Assembly: GCA_902760965.1 (NCBI GenBank)
Contig: CACWIN010000030.1
Coordinates: 1-33,453, forward strand
DNA from: an uncultured Bacteroidales bacterium
Lineage (GTDB): Bacteria > Bacteroidota > Bacteroidia > Bacteroidales > Bacteroidaceae
Reading direction: 5' to 3'
Length of the DNA stretch: 33,453 nucleotides
In this document: positions 24,929-31,899 of the stretch, piece after piece
How positions within the stretch are numbered: the stretch's first letter is position 1
Layout of the letters: the number at the start of each line of letters is the position of its first letter
The notes under the pieces: generated by a model
The model's database searches: none
Seen by the model: only the letters and a program-made list of their open reading frames with translations
What the model was told of the DNA's origin: nothing
Made by a program: the position numbers and the translations under genes

Positions 24929-25390
24929 TTACTCGTGAGTTGCCATGCGTTGGGTGGCCAAGGCCTCGTACTTGGTGCCCTTGCGGCCGTAGTTGGCGTA
25001 CGGATAGATTGATATGCCGCCGCGCGGAACAAAGAAACCGGTCACCTCAATGTACTTGGGATCCATCAGTTTGATAAGGTCCTTCATAATGCGGTTCACG
25101 CAATCCTCGTGGAATCCGCCGTGATTGCGGAAACTGTGCAGGTACAGTTTGAGTGACTTGCTCTCTACCATCTTGACATCAGGGATATAGCTTATGCGGA
25201 TCTCGGCAAAATCGGGCTGACCGGTTATTGGGCAAAGAGTAGTGAACTCCGGGCAGTTAAAGCGTACCCAGTAGTCATTCTCCTGGTTCAGGTTCTCAAA
25301 TGCCTCCAGCAGGCCGGGGTTATACTGGTTTGAATATACGGTTTTACCGCCAAGGGCAACCAAGCCCTCCTCTTTTCTATTTTCGGACAT
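24929..25390 (-). CDS. queF: NADPH-dependent preQ0 reductase (7-cyano-7-deazaguanine reductase), type I
   Basis: 153 residues, the short unimodular (YkvM-type) form. The active-site cysteine is C53 in [12 protein letters not shown], with D60 and E95 (GGFHEDCVN) as further conserved catalytic residues; [16 protein letters not shown] is the QueF motif. It reduces the nitrile preQ0 to the amine preQ1 in queuosine biosynthesis, in the cytoplasm. It begins 3 bases after the transporter gene, so the two are co-transcribed, and a preQ1-I riboswitch candidate precedes the pair. None of the earlier preQ0 synthesis genes (queC, queD, queE) are in the window. Confidence 0.97.
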   Translation of the reverse strand: MSENRKEEGLVALGGKTVYSNQYNPGLLEAFENLNQENDYWVRFNCPEFTTLCPITGQPDFAEIRISYIPDVKMVESKSLKLYLHSFRNHGGFHEDCVNRIMKDLIKLMDPKYIEVTGFFVPRGGISIYPYANYGRKGTKYEALATQRMATHE

Positions 25391-25393
25391 AAC

Positions 25394-26113
25394 TTATTCT
25401 GTTTTAATCTTAAACGGATTGTACTTAATATCATAGTCAAAGGTGTCAATTCCCTCCTTTGCCTTGAGTTTGCCTGAAATGAGCGCTGTAACAGGGAGGA
25501 TAACCACCTCGTACAGAGTCTTGACTGTAACCTGAGTTACAATTATTGAAAGGATTGTCCTGAAAGGCATAGCCCCCATGAATGCGAGCGGATAAAAGAT
25601 GATGGAGTCCGATAACTCACCAACCACACTCGAGACAACCGCTCTCCAGCCGAATCCCTTACCTTTGGTTGCAATTTTCATTCTGGACAGCACCCACGCG
25701 TTCATGTGTGATCCCAATATGAAAGCCAGCAACGATGCAGCCGTTGTACGCGGAATAAGACCGAACAGATGGTTAAAGCTATCGGCCACAGCTTGGTTCT
25801 CAGGATCGATTGGAGCCGGAAGGATACTTACCAAACCCGCAGCCAGAGCCACAAAAGCACTCATGGCAAAACCCATCCAGATAACCTTCATGGCCTTGCG
25901 GTAACCGTAAACCTCGGTCAGCAGGTCATTGATTATATACGAAATGGGAAAAATGACAACTGCACCTGATAATTGCATCCAGGTGTTACCCACTCGCCAA
26001 AGCCTTGGCACAAAAAGATTTGATGTAATAAGGCAGACACAAAAGGTTACTGCCAACACCACGAACGTGACGGACAGCCCACGCTGCCCCGCAGAATTAG
26101 TTTTTTCGGACAT
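25394..26113 (-). CDS. yhhQ: Queuosine precursor transporter (YhhQ/VUT family, DUF165)
   Basis: 239 residues with about six membrane segments. Family signatures include FPISYIINDLLTEVYGYRKAMKVIW near residue 55-80 (key residues N-D-x-x-T-E-V-Y-G-Y-x-x-A), and SHMNAWVLSRMK, followed by the GELSDSIIFYPLAF helix. YhhQ proteins import preQ0/preQ1 or related 7-deazaguanines across the inner membrane. First gene of the yhhQ-queF(-editing protein) unit. Promoter -7 box at 26177-26184, with a structured leader of about 57 bases containing the candidate preQ1-I aptamer, whose 3' strand ends 5 bases before the ATG. The adjacent queF and this aptamer support a preQ0/preQ1 substrate. Confidence 0.95.
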   Translation of the reverse strand: MSEKTNSAGQRGLSVTFVVLAVTFCVCLITSNLFVPRLWRVGNTWMQLSGAVVIFPISYIINDLLTEVYGYRKAMKVIWMGFAMSAFVALAAGLVSILPAPIDPENQAVADSFNHLFGLIPRTTAASLLAFILGSHMNAWVLSRMKIATKGKGFGWRAVVSSVVGELSDSIIFYPLAFMGAMPFRTILSIIVTQVTVKTLYEVVILPVTALISGKLKAKEGIDTFDYDIKYNPFKIKTE

Positions 26114-26118
26114 TTTTA

Positions 26119-26147
26119 CTTGTTTTTATAGTGGTTCCAAGCACACT
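26119..26147 (-). ncRNA. Candidate preQ1-I riboswitch in the yhhQ-queF leader
   Basis: On the minus strand, 5' to 3': AGUG (P1), U-G (L1), CUUG (P2 5' strand), GAAC (L2), CACU (P1 3' strand), AUAAAAA (L3), CAAG (P2 3' strand). This is the H-type pseudoknot of class I preQ1 aptamers. Compared from memory with the Thermoanaerobacter tengcongensis aptamer, the segment from the first loop U to the ligand-pairing C is the same length; AAC just before P1' and AAAACAAG at the 3' end match. The 3' CAAG is 5 bases from the yhhQ ATG (26113), so binding would plausibly mask the initiation region. P1 is only 4 bp, so I hold back some confidence. Confidence 0.72.
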
Positions 26148-26150
26148 TGC

Positions 26151-26167
26151 AGCGGGCTCACCCCGCT
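26151..26167 (-). other. Leader hairpin upstream of the preQ1-I candidate
   Basis: AGCGGG-GTGAG-CCCGCT on the minus strand, a 6-bp GC-rich hairpin starting near the predicted transcript 5' end (about 26170). It could protect the 5' end or stack on the aptamer. No T run follows it. Confidence 0.55.
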
Positions 26168-26176
26168 ACTCGGCAG

Positions 26177-26184
26177 CAAAGTTA
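26177..26184 (-). promoter_or_regulatory. -7 box for yhhQ-queF
   Basis: Minus-strand TAACTTTG, exact TAnnTTTG match. It ends two bases from palindrome copy 3, so the -33 region lies inside that palindrome and no TTG is found there at usual spacing. Confidence 0.65.
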
Positions 26185-26185
26185 C

Positions 26186-26302
26186 AAAAAAGGGCCATTG
26201 GGGACGGTTCCGTTTGGCCCTTTTTTAACTAAAAACAACAAACTTAGCACTTTCTTCTAAAAAAAACGGGCCAAACGGAACCGTCCCCAATGGCCCTTTT
26301 TT
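26186..26302. repeat. Palindromic REP-like element, copy 3 (between divergent promoters)
   Basis: Exact 35-bp inverted arms at 26186-26220 and 26268-26302, each including AAAAAAGGGCCATTGGGG and GACGGTTCCGTTTGGCCC, or complements. A further six T/A pairs (26221-26226 with the A run before 26267) are interrupted by a single C. The central part (about 26227-26258) is A/T-rich and unlike the other copies. Confidence 0.92.
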
Positions 26303-26303
26303 A

Positions 26304-26311
26304 TATCTTTG
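26304..26311 (+). promoter_or_regulatory. -7 box for the kinase-peptidase-GH3 transcript
   Basis: TATCTTTG, exact TAnnTTTG match, directly after palindrome copy 3. Only six bases separate it from the ATG at 26318, so the transcript is predicted to be leaderless or nearly so. The upstream TTG at 26309 lies inside the box and is not a plausible start. Confidence 0.6.
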
Positions 26312-26317
26312 CATATT

Positions 26318-27160
26318 ATGGAACCAAAACTAATAAACGTAAAGGACTATGAACTCTCCGGAGGCGGAAAGCTCGGTGAGAGTTATTATTGCAAGGATAA
26401 CCCCCAGATCCTGCTAAAGCTGTACCCACTTGGACTTGAAAAGATGGGTCTTGAAGAATTTGACAGAGCGCACAAGGTTTATCGGATAGGTATTCCCTGC
26501 CCCGAACCAGGCGAACTGATTAAAACCACCGACGGTAGAATCGGTGTCAAGTATGAACGCATAATAGGCAAAAAGTCATATGCCCGCGCAGTCAGTGAAC
26601 AACCGGAACTGCTGGAACAGTATGCACACGATTTTGCCGACGTATGTAAACTACTGCATTCCACAAAACCCGATCCCGGATTGTTTCCACAGGCCAAAGA
26701 GAGGTATATAAAATCAATGCTTGATAATCCGTACCTCACGGATAAAGAAAAGAACGGGCTGGAGTCATTCATCCTTAAATTGCCCGATGCCGAAACAGCC
26801 GTTCACGGAGACTTGCATTTTGGCAATGTTATTTTTACCCCTGACGGAAAAAAGTTTTTCATTGACCTGAGCGATTTTTGTATTGGCAATCCTCTTTTTG
26901 ACATAGGCATAGTATTCCTACAGACCAACTGGATTCCGGATGAGATGGTATTGGAACTATATCACATGAACAAGAACCTTTCAATGGCATTCTGGGAGCA
27001 GTTCGCAAAATTCTACTTTGGTCCCGATGTCCCGATCAAAGAGGTCGAAGAAATGATTAAGCCATATACCCTTCTGCGCATCCTGATGGTCGAACCCGCA
27101 ATGGGACGTCCCATAACTACAATCCGTCCCGCTGTCCATGCAATGATAGGCATTCAGTAA
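26318..27160 (+). CDS. APH-like phosphotransferase (TIGR02172-type family)
   Basis: 280 residues from the ATG at 26318. The aminoglycoside-phosphotransferase/choline-kinase fold is shown by an N-lobe with ILLKLYP, the catalytic loop HGDLHFGNVIF near residue 167 and the metal-binding FIDLSDFCIGNPLFDIG near 181. It resembles the TIGR02172 paralogous family first described in Fibrobacter succinogenes, as I recall it. The substrate is unknown; an antibiotic-resistance role should not be assumed, because this branch is common in commensals and lacks resistance-gene context. The prolyl oligopeptidase gene follows after one base, so the two are co-transcribed. Confidence 0.82.
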   Translation: MEPKLINVKDYELSGGGKLGESYYCKDNPQILLKLYPLGLEKMGLEEFDRAHKVYRIGIPCPEPGELIKTTDGRIGVKYERIIGKKSYARAVSEQPELLEQYAHDFADVCKLLHSTKPDPGLFPQAKERYIKSMLDNPYLTDKEKNGLESFILKLPDAETAVHGDLHFGNVIFTPDGKKFFIDLSDFCIGNPLFDIGIVFLQTNWIPDEMVLELYHMNKNLSMAFWEQFAKFYFGPDVPIKEVEEMIKPYTLLRILMVEPAMGRPITTIRPAVHAMIGIQ

Positions 27161-27161
27161 A

Positions 27162-29264
27162 ATGAAAACAATCAATAATATCATAACCATAATCATGTCA
27201 TCAATAGTGCTTGACGCCTGCGCGCCCAAGATTCCGGATACGCGCCGTGACAATACCGTAGACAATTATTTTGGCACACAGGTTGCGGATCCCTACCGCT
27301 GGCTTGAGGACGATGCATCGGACGAAACCGCACAGTGGGTTCAGGCTCAAAACAGGGTGACAAACCATTATCTTAAAGGCATTCCGGGCCGCAAGCAGCT
27401 GCTGAACAGACTGTTGGATGTTGCAAACTACGAAAAGGTAGGTCTGCCGGCACTCAAAAAGAACGGAAAATGGTACTATTTCTGCAATAACGGCCTGCAA
27501 AACCAGAGCGTGCTGTATGAATTGGATTCACCCCAGTCGGAGCCACGTGTTTTCCTGGACCCGAATACTCTGAGCGATGACGGTACGGTAGCCCTTAAAG
27601 GCACATTCTTTTCGCACGACGGCAAATACATGGCATATACAATCTCCCGCAGCGGAAGTGACTGGGAGGAGATTTTTGTCATTGAGACAGCCACCGGAAA
27701 GCAACTGGATGACCACATAGAATGGGCCAAATTTACCGAAGCCGCCTGGCGCGGAGACGGATTCTACTACAGCGCATATGACAAGCCTACCGATGAACAC
27801 GCATACAGCGGAAAGAACGAAGGACATAAAATATATTATCACAAGATAGGCACTCCCCAGTCCCAGGATGTACTGTTCTACCAAAACCTTAAAGAGCCCT
27901 TACGCTTTTATCAGGCATCGGTCAACCAGGAGGAAACCATGCTGTTTCTTTACGAGGACGGAGCCGACATAGGCAACAACCTGTACGTAATGGACCTGAG
28001 GCCCGATGCAAAGAACAAGGAGTTTGTCCAGATAACCAAGGACATGAAGAACACCTGCATCCAGGCGGAGACCGATGGAGACATGATATACCTGTACACC
28101 AATGTTGATGCACCACTAAACAAACTGGTAGTCACCAACATAAGCAATCCAAGAGAGTGGAAGGATGTAATTCCTGAGGGTAAAAGCGTGCTTGATGAAG
28201 TCAGCTTTATAGCCGATGACTTTATAATTGCCCTATACTCCCAGGATGCCTCGACCCATGCTTATCTGTATGACCGCAATGACGGCCGGATGGTCGAAGA
28301 GCTTAAACTGCCCGGAGTAGGAAGCGCCAGTTTTTCAACAAAGATCCACGAACCCTGGTGTTACTACTCTTATTCCAGTTTCACCACCCCGGGAACCATC
28401 TATGAGTGGAACATAGAAACCGGTAACAGTACCGTGTACAAGCAACCCAAAACCAGTTTTGACCTTTCTGATTTTGAGACTGTCCAGGTGTTCTTCAACT
28501 CCAAGGACGGAACAAGGATTCCAATGTTCCTCACTTACAGGAAAGGCATAAAGCTTGACGGCAACAACCCGGTTTACCTGTATGGATACGGAGGTTTCAA
28601 CATTTCACTCCCGCCATCGTTCTCATCGACCCGCATACCGTTCCTTGAGTCAGGCGGCATATACGCCCAGGTAAACCTTAGAGGTGGCTCAGAATACGGC
28701 GAGGCCTGGCATCTGGCCGGCACCAAAATGCAAAAACAGAATGTATTTGATGACTTTATATCTGCAGCCGAATGGCTTATAGCTCAAGGATATACATCGA
28801 CCAGCAAGCTTGCAATAGTGGGAGGCTCAAACGGAGGTCTTCTGGTTGGTGCATGCATGACCCAGCGCCCGGATCTGTTTGCAGTAGCAATCCCCGAAGT
28901 TGGCGTTATGGACATGCTGCGTTATCACAAGTTTACTATAGGCTGGAACTGGGCACCGGACTATGGAACATCCGAGGACTCGGAGGAGATGTTCCGATAT
29001 CTATACGGCTACTCCCCACTCCACAACCTGAAACCCGGCACTGTCTATCCTGCAACACTGGTAACCACGGCCGATCATGATGACCGTGTTGTTCCGGCCC
29101 ACTCGTTCAAGTTTGCGGCAACCCTTCAGGCCTGCAACGCCGGCCCCAACCCAACACTTATCCGCATAGACACCAAAGCTGGTCACGGAGGTGGCAAACC
29201 CCTTAAAAAAGCACTCGAGGAGCAGGCCGACATTTACGCATTCATTATGCATAACCTTAAATAA
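27162..29264 (+). CDS. Prolyl oligopeptidase family serine peptidase (S9A), probable lipoprotein
   Basis: 700 residues. A short hydrophobic N-terminus ends in LDAC, a plausible lipobox, so an envelope location is likely. The S9A beta-propeller (about 75-440) follows the DPYRWLEDD motif near residue 43, and the alpha/beta hydrolase domain carries the triad S556 in GGSNGG, D641 in ADHDDRVVP and H675 in AGHGGG, close to the numbering of mammalian prolyl oligopeptidase. These enzymes cut after proline in short peptides. Complete, with no sign of damage. It starts one base after the kinase gene and is followed 37 bases later by the GH3 gene. Confidence 0.95.
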   Translation: MKTINNIITIIMSSIVLDACAPKIPDTRRDNTVDNYFGTQVADPYRWLEDDASDETAQWVQAQNRVTNHYLKGIPGRKQLLNRLLDVANYEKVGLPALKKNGKWYYFCNNGLQNQSVLYELDSPQSEPRVFLDPNTLSDDGTVALKGTFFSHDGKYMAYTISRSGSDWEEIFVIETATGKQLDDHIEWAKFTEAAWRGDGFYYSAYDKPTDEHAYSGKNEGHKIYYHKIGTPQSQDVLFYQNLKEPLRFYQASVNQEETMLFLYEDGADIGNNLYVMDLRPDAKNKEFVQITKDMKNTCIQAETDGDMIYLYTNVDAPLNKLVVTNISNPREWKDVIPEGKSVLDEVSFIADDFIIALYSQDASTHAYLYDRNDGRMVEELKLPGVGSASFSTKIHEPWCYYSYSSFTTPGTIYEWNIETGNSTVYKQPKTSFDLSDFETVQVFFNSKDGTRIPMFLTYRKGIKLDGNNPVYLYGYGGFNISLPPSFSSTRIPFLESGGIYAQVNLRGGSEYGEAWHLAGTKMQKQNVFDDFISAAEWLIAQGYTSTSKLAIVGGSNGGLLVGACMTQRPDLFAVAIPEVGVMDMLRYHKFTIGWNWAPDYGTSEDSEEMFRYLYGYSPLHNLKPGTVYPATLVTTADHDDRVVPAHSFKFAATLQACNAGPNPTLIRIDTKAGHGGGKPLKKALEEQADIYAFIMHNLK

Positions 29265-29301
29265 GACATTACCTTAGTATACATAACCAAATAAATAAGA
29301 C

Positions 29302-31863
29302 ATGAAAAAGTATTTTATTGCGCTTTTGTGCGCTTTCACGGGAGTCATTTGCAATGCACAACCTTACAAGAATGCAAACCTGCCGGCCGCTGAACGTGCA
29401 GCCGATCTTGTGAGCCGACTAACGCTAGAGCAAAAGGTTGCTCTGATGCAGAACGGTTCACCCGCTATCCCCGAGTTTGGAATCAAGGCTTACGACTGGT
29501 GGAACGAGGCTCTTCACGGAGTTGGTCGTGCCGGTATCGCTACGGTTTTTCCGCAAGCTATTGGTATGGCTGCATCGTTCGATGACGCCCTGCTGCTGGA
29601 TGTGTTTACCGCAGTGAGCGACGAGGCCCGCGCCAAATCAACCCAGTACAGCCAGAACGGCAATCTTCGCCGCTATCAGGGTCTTACATTCTGGACTCCC
29701 AACGTGAACATTTTCCGTGATCCCCGATGGGGCCGCGGTCAGGAGACATACGGTGAGGACCCCTACCTTACATCAAGGATGGGTGTATCGGTAGTAAACG
29801 GACTTCAGGGTCCGGCCGATTCAAAATATGACAAGCTGCATGCCTGCGCCAAGCACTTTGCAGTGCACAGCGGTCCGGAATGGAACCGTCATGAGTTCAA
29901 TGCCGAGAACATTGCAGCACGTGACCTGCGCGAAACCTACCTGCCCGCCTTCAAGGCACTGGTCCAGGAGGCCGATGTCAAAGAGGTGATGTGCGCCTAC
30001 AACCGATACGAGGATGAGCCCTGCTGCGGCAGTGACCGTCTGTTACAGCAGATCCTTCGTAACGAATGGGGTTACAAAGGTATTGTGGTATCGGACTGCT
30101 GGGCTATAAATGACTTCTTTACCCAGGGGCACCACAACACTGAGCCCGATGCCAAACATGCCACTGCCAAGGCTGTACTCACAGGCACTGATCTGGAGTG
30201 CGGCAGTTCATACGCACAGCTGGTTCAGGCTGTCAAGGATGGTCTGATAAAGGAATCCGATATTGACGTTTCGATTACACGCCTCATGACCGCCCGTTTT
30301 GAGCTTGGCGAAATGGATGACCCCAGCCAGGTAGAATGGAGCAAGATCCCCTACAGCGTGGTTGACAGCAAGGAGCACCGTGCCCTGGCGCTCAAGATGG
30401 CCCAGGAGAGCATGGTCCTACTCAAGAACAACGGTCTGCTGCCTCTTAATAAAAACATGAAAGTTGTTGTAATGGGCCCCAATGCCAACGATTCTGTAAT
30501 GCAGTGGGGCAATTACAACGGAACACCTTCACGCACCGTTACACTGCTTGAGGCAGTAAAATCAACCGGCGCCGATGTACAGTATATGCGCGGTTGCGAC
30601 TACGCATCAAATTCACTAGCCCTGATAAGCCTGTTCAGCCAGACCACTGCCAGCGGCCAGCAGGGTTTTGACGCCCAGTACTGGAACAACTCCCGTGCCG
30701 AGGGTGACCCCGACGTACTGCGTCATAATGCCACTCCTTTGCGTTTCTCAACAGGCGGCGCTACGGTGTTCGCTCCTAATGTAAACCTGGAGAACTTTGC
30801 AGCCCGCTACACATCAACATTCCATGCCAACGAGGACGGTAAGGTTGCATTCTACTTGCAGAACCAGGGTCAGGCATCAATCAGCGTTGACGGACGCCGC
30901 GTGGCTTCGGGCCGCAACAGCACGGAATCACGCAAGGTCTATACTCTGGACGCAAAAGCCGGCCAGGACTATGAGATTGTAATCAATTACAGCTGCCGCA
31001 GCGGACTGGCATCGCTCTCATTCGATCTGGGTTACGAAGAGGAGGTAAGCGTTGACAAGACCGTAGCCGCATGTGCCCATGCAGACGTAGTGATATTTGC
31101 CGGTGGTATATCTCCCTCGCTCGAGGGTGAGGAGATGCCCGTAAGCATTGAGGGATTCCGTGGCGGTGACCGCACCAAGATTGAACTCCCCGCTGCCCAG
31201 ACAGAACTTGTAAAGGCTCTCAAGGCTGCCGGAAAGAAAGTGGTATTTGTAAACTTCAGCGGCTCAGCAATGGGTCTGACTGATGTTGAGCCTGCATGTG
31301 ACGCAATACTCCAGGCATGGTATCCGGGTGAAGAAGGCGGTAACGCGGTTGCATCGGTCCTGTACGGAACATACAATCCGGGCGGCCGTCTGCCGGTTAC
31401 CTTCTATGCCTCAACAGACCAGCTGCCTGATTTTGAGGACTACTCAATGAAGGGCCGCACCTACCGTTACATGACAGAGAAGCCTCTCTATCCGTTCGGT
31501 TACGGTCTGAGCTACAGCACATTCAAGTACGGCAAGGCAAAAATTCGCAAGGACGGAGACAACGTTTACTTTACGGTTAACGTAAAGAACACGTCAAAGG
31601 TTGACGGTGATGAGGTTGTGCAGCTCTATCTGCGCCGTCCCGGTGACACTGAGGGTCCCAGCCATGCCCTGCGCGGATTCAAGCGCGTGTCAATCCCTGC
31701 CGGCAACAGCGTGGATGTTGAGTTTGAACTCACCCCTGAGTCATTTGAGTGGTTTGACACCAACCACAACTTGATGGCCACCATGCCGGGCAAGTTTGAG
31801 ATTCTGTACGGGCCGTCATCGGACCTGACGGTTCTTAAGAGTTTGAAATACGAGATTAAATAA
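29302..31863 (+). CDS. GH3 beta-glucosidase/beta-xylosidase with PA14 insertion
   Basis: 853 residues. Signal peptide MKKYFIALLCAFTGVICNAQ. The GH3 TIM-barrel domain includes ALHGVGRAG, NIFRDPRWGRGQETYGEDP and the nucleophile D265 in VVSDCWA. The alpha/beta sandwich domain is interrupted by a PA14 module (about 454-580). The acid/base is probably a Glu in SLEGEEMP (608-611). A fibronectin-III-like domain closes the protein (about 735-850). The overall pattern resembles Prevotella/Bacteroides xylan-acting GH3 enzymes (Xyl3A type), but a beta-glucosidase role is equally possible from sequence alone. It removes terminal sugars in the periplasm. No promoter box is seen in the 37 bases upstream, so it is probably read from the kinase promoter. 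Confidence 0.93.
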   Translation: MKKYFIALLCAFTGVICNAQPYKNANLPAAERAADLVSRLTLEQKVALMQNGSPAIPEFGIKAYDWWNEALHGVGRAGIATVFPQAIGMAASFDDALLLDVFTAVSDEARAKSTQYSQNGNLRRYQGLTFWTPNVNIFRDPRWGRGQETYGEDPYLTSRMGVSVVNGLQGPADSKYDKLHACAKHFAVHSGPEWNRHEFNAENIAARDLRETYLPAFKALVQEADVKEVMCAYNRYEDEPCCGSDRLLQQILRNEWGYKGIVVSDCWAINDFFTQGHHNTEPDAKHATAKAVLTGTDLECGSSYAQLVQAVKDGLIKESDIDVSITRLMTARFELGEMDDPSQVEWSKIPYSVVDSKEHRALALKMAQESMVLLKNNGLLPLNKNMKVVVMGPNANDSVMQWGNYNGTPSRTVTLLEAVKSTGADVQYMRGCDYASNSLALISLFSQTTASGQQGFDAQYWNNSRAEGDPDVLRHNATPLRFSTGGATVFAPNVNLENFAARYTSTFHANEDGKVAFYLQNQGQASISVDGRRVASGRNSTESRKVYTLDAKAGQDYEIVINYSCRSGLASLSFDLGYEEEVSVDKTVAACAHADVVIFAGGISPSLEGEEMPVSIEGFRGGDRTKIELPAAQTELVKALKAAGKKVVFVNFSGSAMGLTDVEPACDAILQAWYPGEEGGNAVASVLYGTYNPGGRLPVTFYASTDQLPDFEDYSMKGRTYRYMTEKPLYPFGYGLSYSTFKYGKAKIRKDGDNVYFTVNVKNTSKVDGDEVVQLYLRRPGDTEGPSHALRGFKRVSIPAGNSVDVEFELTPESFEWFDTNHNLMATMPGKFEILYGPSSDLTVLKSLKYEIK

Positions 31864-31899
31864 CACTGTTCAGATTTCCTGACACTTAATATCTGATAA

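Noticed and set aside
26186-26302. Miniature IS (MITE) with target-site duplication
   Set aside because: No convincing direct duplication flanks the arms, and the core is shared with small hairpins, which fits REP/BIME elements better.
10954-26302. CRISPR array
   Set aside because: The repeats are four isolated palindromes kilobases apart, with no regular spacers and no cas genes.
26309-26317. TTG start for the APH-like kinase
   Set aside because: The TTG is part of the TATCTTTG -7 box; the ATG at 26318 is the first start downstream of it.
17418-31863. Polysaccharide utilisation locus built on GH9 and GH3
   Set aside because: The two glycosidases are 10 kb apart in different transcripts and no SusC/SusD pair or hybrid two-component regulator is in the window.
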